Positions 1 to 6,049 of a stretch of 8,541 nucleotides of DNA are shown here, piece after piece. The DNA lies in NCBI GenBank assembly GCA_964392385.1, contig CAYMPR010000038.1:1-8541 (forward strand), given 5' to 3'. This DNA is from MWEH01 sp964392385 (lineage in GTDB: Bacteria; Bacillota; Clostridia; Christensenellales; DTU072). The notes beneath the pieces were generated by a model, which worked only from the letters and a program-made list of their open reading frames with translations, made no database searches and was not told the origin of the DNA. Both the position numbers and the translations under genes were made by a program. The first letter of the stretch is position 1. Every line of letters begins with the position of its first letter.

Positions 1-18
1 TTCAAGAAAGTGCTTTAG

Positions 19-42
19 AAATTCGTATATTTTAGTAGTAGG
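19..42 (+). repeat. AT-rich repeat copy 1, candidate phage promoter
   Basis: First of three copies of a motif that reads AAATTCGTATATNTTAG, then a short variable spacer, then TAGG. Here the core is followed by TAG and then TAGG. It lies about 25 bases before the preferred start of the HD-like gene. Similarity to the copy at 8417 continues upstream: both have AGAAAG, one base and GC shortly before the core. The first 52 bases hold no callable gene. The frame of the HD-like gene is open to the window edge and reads NSYILVVG across this repeat, close to the NSYILVGG that the third copy encodes in the helicase. A promoter role is inference from position and recurrence; a relic of coding sequence is the alternative. 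Confidence 0.5.
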
Positions 43-67
43 AATAAATAAAATGGAGGAAAAAGAA

Positions 68-739
68 ATGGACATAGAAAAAAACAAAGAATTAGTTTTA
101 GGGTTATTAAATACCTGTGTAAAGCGAGAAGGGAAGGACAAGTTATTGGCTTGGTTGGAAAAGTCGGATTTTTTCACGGCGCCCGCAAGTACCAAATATA
201 ATCTCCCTATTCCCGGTGGGCTAGTAGAACATGCAATTAATAGATTAAAAAGTTTTTTGACACTTTTAACTCATAGAAACGACATTGACCTTAACAATAT
301 TATTAGGGAGTATAGTGTAGAGGGAGCAGAGGAGTCAGGAAACTTGTTTTACTTTGGAAATCCTGATACAACAATGGAGAGCATAGTACTAATGGGCTTA
401 TTGGCTGATGTTAATAAGGTCAATTGTTATCGGGCTTGTATAAAAAATGTAAAAAACAAGGAGACAAATAAATGGGAAGAGATAGATGGATGGGAGTGGG
501 AAGAGAAGTTCATATATCCTACAAGAGGAACCAAAACAGTTTTTATCTTACAACAATTTATAAGGTTGTTTGTTGAGGAAGTTCAGGCACTTGCTTTTAT
601 AAATGCAGGGGAGTTAGGGTTAAATACAATTGATACAACTTATAGAGAAATATATGAGGGTTCACCTTTGGCTGTATATTTACACCTTGCCGAAGTTGAG
701 GCTATGTATGTTTTGGATGGGAAGAATGAAAGTATTTGA
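68..739 (+). CDS. HD-domain phosphohydrolase-like protein, probably catalytically inactive
   Basis: About 223 residues. It resembles the small HD-domain proteins common in Bacillota phage replication regions, with a FFTAPAS segment, then GGLVEH, then a GLL.D core, and a terminal LH.A..EA.Y.L segment. In family members as I recall them, metal and catalytic residues fall in YH, the HD doublet of LLHD, GHGEKS, RWHMG and HTAD. Here these read YN (44-45), LLAD (Ala113-Asp114), TRGTKT (Arg153 for His), INAG and HLAE (Glu209 for Asp). Only His55 of the VEH motif and Asp114 survive. The fold looks kept and the chemistry lost, so a structural or binding role is likely. ATG 68 is preferred because GGAGG at 55-59 sits eight bases before it; ATG 53 has only a weak site. 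It overlaps the next gene by 14 bases. Family call fairly sure, loss of activity inferred. Confidence 0.7.
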   Translation: MDIEKNKELVLGLLNTCVKREGKDKLLAWLEKSDFFTAPASTKYNLPIPGGLVEHAINRLKSFLTLLTHRNDIDLNNIIREYSVEGAEESGNLFYFGNPDTTMESIVLMGLLADVNKVNCYRACIKNVKNKETNKWEEIDGWEWEEKFIYPTRGTKTVFILQQFIRLFVEEVQALAFINAGELGLNTIDTTYREIYEGSPLAVYLHLAEVEAMYVLDGKNESI

Positions 740-1406
740 GGACATAGAAACGATACAGACAATACCTATAAAAAAGAGCACCGTAGACAAGGCCTTCTTT
801 ATTAAGAGAAATATGGCAAAGACCTTCTTGGTTGATAGACCATTGATACATGAAAGATTTTTAGAGTGGTTGTTATCATTTCCACAGCCCATAACTAAGA
901 AAGCGCTTGAGACACAAGTATTGAGATTAAGCGCAGATGATAGTGTTGCCTTGATACAGATAGAGAATAGTATGGGAATAAGTTTTATTGTAGGGGTTCC
1001 GAAACCCGAGCCAGCAATATTGGGCGTGTCTATAGAAGAACAGATGATGAAAGACCATATGATAGCACTTATAGGTAGAAAGGCAAGAAAGAGTGTTCAA
1101 GAGTTTGCGGAGAAGTTTGACCTATGTGTGCTTGACGTGGATATGCTGATAACACAATGTCCTACTGCAAATGTAAAGGGCAAAGTTCCAGCAATAATTC
1201 AGGAAGCAAGTTTGGTAGAGGTCTTGCCTATAATTGGGCTAGAAAAACATAAGGCATTAAACTTTTACTTAAAAACGGTATTAGATTCATTATTTCAAGT
1301 ACGAGCAGACGATAAGGAAAAATATACTATTTTTTCTTGGACCGAAAAAAATGCTCTTCAAATTCCGTTAGTAGGAGAGATTTCAAAAGATTTTAAAATT
1401 GTTTGA
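726..1406 (+). CDS. Unrecognised 226-residue phage protein
   Basis: I do not recognise this protein. It is about 226 residues, begins MKVFEDIET, is mixed in charge, and has no signal peptide or membrane segment. The middle (roughly 70-130) is rich in Ile, Val and Met with a GISFIVGVP stretch, and the C-terminal half looks helical. No nuclease, nucleotide-binding or zinc motif is visible. The reading frame is open upstream to a TTG at 630, but ATG 726 is preferred: GGATGG at 715-720 gives a usable spacing, and the start then overlaps the HD-like gene by 14 bases, which suggests translational coupling. It ends just before the second AT-rich repeat, so it probably closes a short transcription unit with the HD-like gene. 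Its position between that gene and the SSB-like gene suggests a replication or nucleotide-related role, but that is only context. Confidence 0.75.
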   Translation: MKVFEDIETIQTIPIKKSTVDKAFFIKRNMAKTFLVDRPLIHERFLEWLLSFPQPITKKALETQVLRLSADDSVALIQIENSMGISFIVGVPKPEPAILGVSIEEQMMKDHMIALIGRKARKSVQEFAEKFDLCVLDVDMLITQCPTANVKGKVPAIIQEASLVEVLPIIGLEKHKALNFYLKTVLDSLFQVRADDKEKYTIFSWTEKNALQIPLVGEISKDFKIV

Positions 1407-1408
1407 GG

Positions 1409-1434
1409 AAATTCGTATATATTAGTGTAGGGGG
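1409..1434 (+). repeat. AT-rich repeat copy 2, candidate phage promoter
   Basis: The clearest copy: core AAATTCGTATATATTAGT, then GTAGGGGG. It lies in the only real intergenic gap, just after the stop of the preceding gene and about 85 bases before the SSB-like gene. The 18-base core is identical to the copy at 8417. TATATT within it resembles a -10 box, but no TTGACA-like -35 box lies 16-18 bases upstream (a TTGTTT is only 13 bases away), so an ordinary sigma-70 promoter is not well supported. The length of about 25 bases, AT-rich body and G-run at the end recall the layout of single-subunit phage RNA polymerase promoters. That comparison is about layout, not sequence identity. Confidence 0.55.
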
Positions 1435-1506
1435 TTGATAGTGGCACGACACAACCCAAATAGTAAATAGGTTAAGCGAAACGCAATAACCACTAAACAA
1501 CAGGAG
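1434..1506 (+). promoter_or_regulatory. Structured 5' leader of the SSB-like gene
   Basis: Two inverted repeats share bases and so cannot both form fully. The outer stem pairs 1434-1444 (GTTG, A, TAGTGG) with 1490-1501 (CCACTA, AA, CAAC): ten base pairs with a small internal loop. The inner hairpin pairs GGTTA at 1470-1474 with TAACC at 1487-1491, and GCG at 1476-1478 with CGC at 1482-1484 around an AAA loop. Both need C1490 and C1491. The outer stem ends directly against the ribosome binding site AGGAG at 1502-1506, so the choice between the two could set translation of the gene starting at 1518. The pairing is read directly from sequence; a regulatory role is inference. No known riboswitch class is recognised. 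Confidence 0.45.
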
Positions 1507-1517
1507 AAAGAAAGAAA

Positions 1518-2084
1518 ATGAATGTAGAAGATTTTAGAAAGAAAAAAGAGTTAGCCAAAAAGTCCTTCTTTATTAAGTTCAAAGAAGAAGGCGAAGTAAA
1601 GTATTTGAGATTTTTAGATGCAAATATACTCTCTCAAGCACACCTAAAGGCTTTTGATCAAGAAACCAAAAAGTATATCTATGACGAAGATATTCCCGAG
1701 GGAACCGAAGCAAAAGTAAGTATTGTATTAAGACTCAATGTAGTTGAATACAGTGCAGCAGGTGGTGAGGGTAAAAAGTGTGTCTGGGAGTTTTCAGAGT
1801 TTCTATGGAATAAGTTTGCAAAAGCTTATGTAGAAGATCCTGATATGGGAGCAGTTCCAAATAATGTTTGGAAAGTTAAAGTCACAGCTCCTGGAACATT
1901 GGATGTGGCGTATGCGTTTATTAAAATAAATGCTACACTAGATACCCACCCAATACCTGTGCTTGAAGAGGTAGAAGAGGTAGAAGAGGAAGTAGACACG
2001 GCTGATCTACCTTTTAAGACCAACCCTGTACCACCCCAAAGTCCTCCCTTTCAAGAAGTAAAAAAGAATAGATATTTTGAATAG
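1518..2084 (+). CDS. Probable phage single-stranded DNA-binding protein
   Basis: 188 residues. It would coat single-stranded DNA during replication and recombination. The first 140 residues look like a beta-rich OB-type domain with spread aromatic and basic residues: KKSFFIKF near 14-21, VKYLRFLD near 27-34, CVWEFSEFLW at 88-97 and VWKVKV at 117-122. An acidic tail follows (150-160, nearly all Glu and Val), then DTADLPF at 160-166. That resembles the conserved tip of bacterial SSB (acidic residues, then DLPF or DIPF), which binds partner proteins. Unusually it is not at the end: 22 Pro- and Lys-rich residues follow. ATG 1518 has AGGAG 11 bases upstream. The gene sits directly before the polymerase, as SSB genes often do. 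The call rests on tail, size and context rather than a diagnostic fold motif; another OB-fold replication protein is possible. Confidence 0.55.
   Translation: MNVEDFRKKKELAKKSFFIKFKEEGEVKYLRFLDANILSQAHLKAFDQETKKYIYDEDIPEGTEAKVSIVLRLNVVEYSAAGGEGKKCVWEFSEFLWNKFAKAYVEDPDMGAVPNNVWKVKVTAPGTLDVAYAFIKINATLDTHPIPVLEEVEEVEEEVDTADLPFKTNPVPPQSPPFQEVKKNRYFE
1965..1991 (+). repeat. Tandem 9-base repeat in the acidic tail of the SSB-like gene
   Basis: The unit GAAGAGGTA occurs twice exactly (1965-1973, 1974-1982) and a third time with one change (1983-1991, ending GAA). It encodes Glu-Glu-Val units of the acidic tail. Such a repeat can change copy number by slippage, altering tail length without breaking the frame. 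Confidence 0.85.
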
Positions 2085-2094
2085 GAGTTGTAAA

Positions 2095-4242
2095 GTGCCA
2101 CTATCTTCTTTACCTTCCACTAATGAACAAATTACTACCCAGGTGCCAACGCTTCTGGGTAGTGCTATTAATGACCATGAATGGGAAACACTATTAGATT
2201 TTGAGCCACAAACAGAGGCTGTTAGTGTCTCTATTGATACACAAAATAAAAAAGGGAGCAATAGGGCAATGTCACAGGGGAAGAAAATATTGCAGGCTGA
2301 TTTAGTATTGAGGGAAAAATTAAATAAACTTTTTGAAGGGGAATATTGCGAGTTAATTACAAATAAAGAACAGCTACAAAACTTCCTAAAAAAGAGCCCT
2401 GTTTTTGGACTTGATACAGAAACAACAGATCTGAGATGGTACGCAGGAAAACTTGTTGGGTTTTCTTTAGGGACTAGTTTACATAGTGCCTATATTCCAA
2501 TCGGTCATTCTATTGGGGAAAACTATTCGGGCGATACAGACGAACTTGTAGAGCTATTGTGCACTAAAAAATATTATGGGTTTAATGCCAAGTTTGATTT
2601 ATTATTTATGACACAACTTGACCAACGCTTTTCCGCACTTAATTTTATTGGGGATGGATATTTGGCTATTAGGTGTTTTGATAATACTTTGGATGCTGGG
2701 TTAAAGACAGCATATAAACAACACATTGACCCTTTAAGCAACGACTATAGCTTCGCAGGGTTATTTACTAGAACTTTTTCTGATTATGACCCTTTAGATA
2801 TCTATAAGTATGCGGCGGTAGACGCAAGAAAGCATTTTGTTGTTACGGAGTATTTTGAGGAAAAACTAAAAAAGCTACCAAAAGTTTGGAAGGTATATTC
2901 AAAAATAGAGATTCCGTTGATACACGTAATTGCAGATATGGAAAGGCGTGGAATAGCGATGGACGAGGAATATATTATAGGGTTTAAAAAAGAGTTAGAA
3001 AGTAGGGCGCTTCCGATAGTCGCAAGGCTACAAGAATTAACATTTCCTGGGTTCAACCCTTCTAGCCCTAAACAACTTAAACAGGCTTTAAGCGATAAAG
3101 GAATTAATGTGTCTTCTACGAATGAGGAAACACTTTTAACCTTAAAGGGAAATGAAATAATAGATTTGATTTTAGAGCTAAGAGGGATAAATAAATCCAT
3201 TTCTACATTTACAGAAAACTTATTAGAATATGCTACACATGAAAATGGGATTACTCTTGCACACCCTGGGTTCAACCAATACGGTGCTGATACAGGAAGA
3301 TTTTCGTCAAGTAAGTTTAATATTCAGCAAATTCCAAAAGACAATAAGTTTAGAAAAATGTTTATTGCAAGACCTGGACACACTCTAATATCCGTGGACT
3401 ATTCGCAACAAGAGGTTAGGGTACTAGCAGCGTTGTCAAAAGACCCTTTAATGCTTGACGCTTTTAGACAGGGTAAGGATTTTTATTCTGCTATGGGGGC
3501 AAACATATATAATTTACCGTATGAAGAATGTCTTAAAACAGGAAAGCACAAAAACATAAGACAAGAAATGAAGGGTGTTGTGCTAGGAATGAACTATGAT
3601 ATGCAAGCAGAGTCGTTAGGAAAGACAATAGGCAAGACCACGGATGAGGCACAAAAAATTCTTGAAGCCCTTGAGAAAAAATATAGTGTTATGTATGAGT
3701 TTAAGAAAAAATGTCTTAATGACGCTACATTAAATGGTTTTAATGAAACTGTTCTTGGGCGTAGAAGACACTATGTTGGATTAGGATACAAGGCAAAAAG
3801 ATTATCAAGATTTATCATATCTGGTGCTGGGGACCATACTGCTAAGATTTTGGAGATTATTAGCAAACTAAACAGGAACGAGCTTAAGGGCTTTATAGAA
3901 GAGGCGAAAAATAACCGACCCAATAAGATTACAATTGTAGATAGGGAAGCAGTTCAATGGTCAGAGCAAAGACAAACAACAAACTCGGTAGTTCAGGGAA
4001 GTTCTGCTGATATGACAAAGCTAGCAATGTTGGCATTTTACAATGATCCTAGAAGGCAACAATATAAAGCAGAAATTGTTTTGCAGATACACGATGAAAT
4101 TATCATAGAAGCCCCAGACGAATTTGCGATACAGGCGGGAGAACTACTTGCAGAGGTAATGAACGGTGTGGGAGCAGAAATGATGGATGGGTTGTCTATG
4201 GGGGGAGAACCTGGATATATGAAAGTTTGGCAAAAAGATTAA
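2095..4242 (+). CDS. polA: Family A (Pol I-type) DNA polymerase with 3'-5' exonuclease
   Basis: About 715 residues, the likely replicative polymerase. Proofreading exonuclease: GLDTETTD with Asp107 and Glu109, NAKFD ending at Asp168, and YAAVDA with Asp243; all catalytic acids are present. Polymerase: TGRFSS at 400-405, motif A DYSQQE with Asp435, motif B (O helix) with Arg489, Lys493, Leu497 and Tyr501, and motif C HDE at 666-668. There is no 5'-nuclease domain. Leu497 occupies the position of E. coli Phe762. Between GRRR and the QGSSAD motif there are about 50 more residues than in E. coli Pol I. GTG 2095 is preferred, with AGGAG at 2083-2087 seven bases upstream, 10 bases after the SSB-like stop. 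An internal ATG at 2269 also has GGGAG upstream and would omit a 58-residue N-terminal segment of no recognised domain. Family assignment very sure; start moderately sure. Confidence 0.96.
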   Translation: MPLSSLPSTNEQITTQVPTLLGSAINDHEWETLLDFEPQTEAVSVSIDTQNKKGSNRAMSQGKKILQADLVLREKLNKLFEGEYCELITNKEQLQNFLKKSPVFGLDTETTDLRWYAGKLVGFSLGTSLHSAYIPIGHSIGENYSGDTDELVELLCTKKYYGFNAKFDLLFMTQLDQRFSALNFIGDGYLAIRCFDNTLDAGLKTAYKQHIDPLSNDYSFAGLFTRTFSDYDPLDIYKYAAVDARKHFVVTEYFEEKLKKLPKVWKVYSKIEIPLIHVIADMERRGIAMDEEYIIGFKKELESRALPIVARLQELTFPGFNPSSPKQLKQALSDKGINVSSTNEETLLTLKGNEIIDLILELRGINKSISTFTENLLEYATHENGITLAHPGFNQYGADTGRFSSSKFNIQQIPKDNKFRKMFIARPGHTLISVDYSQQEVRVLAALSKDPLMLDAFRQGKDFYSAMGANIYNLPYEECLKTGKHKNIRQEMKGVVLGMNYDMQAESLGKTIGKTTDEAQKILEALEKKYSVMYEFKKKCLNDATLNGFNETVLGRRRHYVGLGYKAKRLSRFIISGAGDHTAKILEIISKLNRNELKGFIEEAKNNRPNKITIVDREAVQWSEQRQTTNSVVQGSSADMTKLAMLAFYNDPRRQQYKAEIVLQIHDEIIIEAPDEFAIQAGELLAEVMNGVGAEMMDGLSMGGEPGYMKVWQKD

Positions 4243-4264
4243 TAGTATATAAATGAGGTAGAGA

Positions 4265-5311
4265 ATGAATCAAGCTAGTTTACAAGAAGTAATGTCAGTG
4301 ATACAGAAGACTTGTGGGAAAGAAGCAATAAATATTGGGGTTAAGTTAATGGATATAGAAAGACTTGCTCTTCCTGCTCGTGCAATAACACGGTCTTGGT
4401 ATGGTGGACTTCCGTATGGTAGACTTATAGAGTTTTCTGGCGCAGAGCATTCAGGAAAAACCACCACGGCTTTAATGGCTATTGGAGCGTATCAAAAACT
4501 CCCTAACGCAAAAAGAGCAGTTTTTATTGATGTAGAGGGTGGGTATGACGCAATATGGGCTAAAAAAATGGGCGTAGATAATTCAAAAATACTTTTGTTT
4601 TCGCCTAATGTCCAAACAGCAGAGGAAATATTCCAATGGATTTTAGAGTTAATTGAAACGGAAGAGGTTGGTATGGTTGTCTTGGATAGTATTCCCGCCC
4701 TTGTTCCACAAAATGAATCGGAAAAAAAGATGGGTGAAATGACAATGGGAGGTATTTCCCAGCCCTTAACAGTTTTTACAAGAAAAATTGTTCGTATATT
4801 AAATAAGCATAGAGATTGTTTATTTATAGGTATTAACCAGTTAAGAGATAGCATGTCTTCATATGGTGCACCTACAAAAACAATTGGTGGTAGAATGTGG
4901 AAACACGGTGCAAGCTTACGGATAGAGTTTAGGGGATATAATATAGATAAAGACTTCAAGCCCTTACCACAGGCGGCAGAGAATATTGAAGGTACGATGA
5001 TACAGGCTTATTTAGTTAAAAATAAAACTGCCCCAAGAGATATTAAAGTTGGACAATATTTTGTGTTATTTCACTCGGGGTTTAATGAGCATAGGGATAT
5101 CTTTAATTATGCTTTAAACGAAGGTCTTATTACACAGGCTGGGAGTTCTTATAGATACACAACTTCTACTGGGACAGAGTACAAAAAAGCAGGTGCAAAG
5201 AATTTCTTGAACGAAATGCCTATGGATATTTTCGCAGATATGACAGCGATGGTGGATAAGCACATTATGACAAACTTAACACTTGTGGGAGAAGATGAAG
5301 AAAATGGGTAA
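4265..5311 (+). CDS. recA: RecA/UvsX-like recombinase
   Basis: 348 residues. ATP-dependent strand-exchange protein for homologous recombination and probably recombination-primed replication. Visible motifs: GGLPYGRLIEFSG leading into Walker A (Gly59, then SGKTTT at 63-68); the catalytic glutamate Glu91 in DVEGG; Walker B VVLDS ending at 141-142; INQLRD with Gln192; and the L2 DNA-binding segment YGAPTKTIGGRMWK at about 200-213. The order and spacing match the RecA core. The tail ends acidic (EDEENG), as in RecA. It starts 22 bases after the polymerase stop, with GAGG at 4255-4258 before ATG 4265, and overlaps the next gene by 8 bases, so it sits in the middle of a replication operon. Being phage-borne beside a polymerase and SSB suggests a UvsX-like role. 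Whether it is closer to bacterial RecA or UvsX cannot be settled by eye. Confidence 0.93.
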   Translation: MNQASLQEVMSVIQKTCGKEAINIGVKLMDIERLALPARAITRSWYGGLPYGRLIEFSGAEHSGKTTTALMAIGAYQKLPNAKRAVFIDVEGGYDAIWAKKMGVDNSKILLFSPNVQTAEEIFQWILELIETEEVGMVVLDSIPALVPQNESEKKMGEMTMGGISQPLTVFTRKIVRILNKHRDCLFIGINQLRDSMSSYGAPTKTIGGRMWKHGASLRIEFRGYNIDKDFKPLPQAAENIEGTMIQAYLVKNKTAPRDIKVGQYFVLFHSGFNEHRDIFNYALNEGLITQAGSSYRYTTSTGTEYKKAGAKNFLNEMPMDIFADMTAMVDKHIMTNLTLVGEDEENG

Positions 5312-5783
5312 GTTTCCTGATACAAAGCAAAAATCCTTGGAGCAAGAGGAAAGAGTAGCGAAATTATTTGGGGGAAGAAGAACTCCACAGTCCGGTGGCG
5401 GCAAATGGAAAAAAGGAGATGTGCTAACTGACCTTTTTCTTATTGAGTGTAAAACAACCATAACGGAAAAGCCATCATATACAATAAAAAAGGAAATATT
5501 GGAAAAGGCTAATATTCAAAGGAAAGAAATGATGAAGCCTTTTTACGCACAGGCATTTACTTTTGGAGATGATACAGACTTTTTTATATTTCCAAAAAAT
5601 GCTGTTGAGTATTTATTAGCACTATATAATCAAGTAGGGGAGATAGCAGTAGGGTTACAAGAGCAAGAAAGCAAAATATTACAAGGGGAAAGAAATTGGA
5701 GCCAACAAGAAAAAGAGCAAAAAAGTGCGTTGTTAACTCAAATGCACACCGTTATAGAAAACTTAAAAAATCTTCTTCTATAA
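5304..5783 (+). CDS. PD-(D/E)XK nuclease, resolvase-like
   Basis: About 159 residues. It resembles the small archaeal-Hjc-like or phage Holliday-junction nuclease group of the PD-(D/E)XK fold: a conserved glutamate region (EQEER at 13-17), GGRRTPQSGGG at 23-33, the catalytic Asp39 in KKGDV, and IECK with Glu48 and Lys50, followed by SYTIKKE and YAQAFTFG. A metal-dependent cut at branched or otherwise structured DNA is the likely activity; the exact substrate cannot be read. Residues about 100-159 look like a helical, Gln/Glu-rich extension. ATG 5304 overlaps the recombinase stop by 8 bases; ATG 5295 is a possible alternative, with GGGAGAAG just upstream. The last codons contain A AAA AAT (5765-5771), a possible -1 slip site into the next ORF. 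Nuclease fold sure, resolvase role inferred from context. Confidence 0.82.
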   Translation: MGKFPDTKQKSLEQEERVAKLFGGRRTPQSGGGKWKKGDVLTDLFLIECKTTITEKPSYTIKKEILEKANIQRKEMMKPFYAQAFTFGDDTDFFIFPKNAVEYLLALYNQVGEIAVGLQEQESKILQGERNWSQQEKEQKSALLTQMHTVIENLKNLLL

Positions 5784-6049
5784 AATCGGATATCATAATA
5801 GACTATACCATTGGGTCTGCCGGAATAGGTAGAGTTAGAATAGACAGGGAAAATGTCCGTTCACCTTTAGCAATAGCAGATATGTTGCACCAACACCAAA
5901 TGGAGGAGATAGATATTCAAAATATTGAAACAGTACCAAAAGAAACTAATATTGATACACAAACTAATGGGGAGAAAAATAATGTTAATGCAAGCAATGG
6001 AGAGGAGAAAAATGACAGCACAAAAAATAGCGACACAAATAAAGTATAA
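5696..6049 (+). CDS. Small unknown protein, TTG start or frameshift extension of the nuclease
   Basis: 117 residues from TTG 5696; not recognised. The TTG has a strong AGGGG site at 5684-5688, seven bases upstream, but lies inside the nuclease gene and gives an 88-base overlap. The first 30 residues, encoded in the overlap, are very basic. The central part (about 33-78, IIIDYTIGSAGIGRVRID onward) looks like a compact beta-containing domain. The rest is a low-complexity Asn, Thr, Lys and Glu tail that overlaps the next gene. No other ATG, GTG or TTG start occurs before ATG 5882, which would cut the central domain. Alternatively the central part could be made as a -1 frameshift extension of the nuclease through 5765-5771. 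That the ORF is translated is likely; how is uncertain. Confidence 0.5.
   Translation: MEPTRKRAKKCVVNSNAHRYRKLKKSSSIKSDIIIDYTIGSAGIGRVRIDRENVRSPLAIADMLHQHQMEEIDIQNIETVPKETNIDTQTNGEKNNVNASNGEEKNDSTKNSDTNKV
5765..5771 (+). other. Candidate -1 slippery heptamer A AAA AAT
   Basis: In the nuclease frame the codons are TTA AAA AAT, followed by three more codons and TAA at 5781-5783. The heptamer fits the X XXY YYZ rule. A -1 slip moves reading into exactly the frame of the ORF at 5696-6049, which stays open for a further 92 sense codons. I see no strong downstream hairpin or pseudoknot, and no internal ribosome binding site at the usual distance upstream, so support is limited to phase and location. 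Confidence 0.3.

Noticed and set aside
680..892. Open frame on the minus strand opposite the end of the HD-like gene and start of the next gene
   Set aside because: It is antisense to two well-supported coding regions, has no good ribosome binding site or family motif, and is best explained as a shadow. The same reasoning was applied to all other minus-strand frames.
1399..1423. Sigma-70 promoter with TTGTTT and TATATT
   Set aside because: The spacing is only 13 bases and the -35 match is poor; the recurring longer motif is a better description of this site.
1407..1517. Replication origin in the intergenic gap
   Set aside because: Apart from the inverted repeats there are no iterons, DnaA-type boxes or unusually AT-rich unwinding element, so a leader for the following gene is the simpler reading.
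793..1577. 14-base direct repeat CCTTCTTTATTAAG at 793-806 and 1564-1577
   Set aside because: Both lie in coding sequence for a Phe-Phe-Ile-Lys segment, and a match of this length is plausible by chance in AT-rich DNA of this size.
2077..2094. TTG 2077 as start of the polymerase
   Set aside because: It lacks an upstream ribosome binding site, whereas GTG 2095 has AGGAG seven bases before it.
3046..3277. 13-base direct repeat CCTGGGTTCAACC (3046-3058 and 3265-3277), also reminiscent of a tRNA T-arm GGTTCAA
   Set aside because: Both copies fall on conserved Pro-Gly-Phe-Asn stretches of the polymerase, and no acceptor, D-arm or anticodon stem can be built around either.
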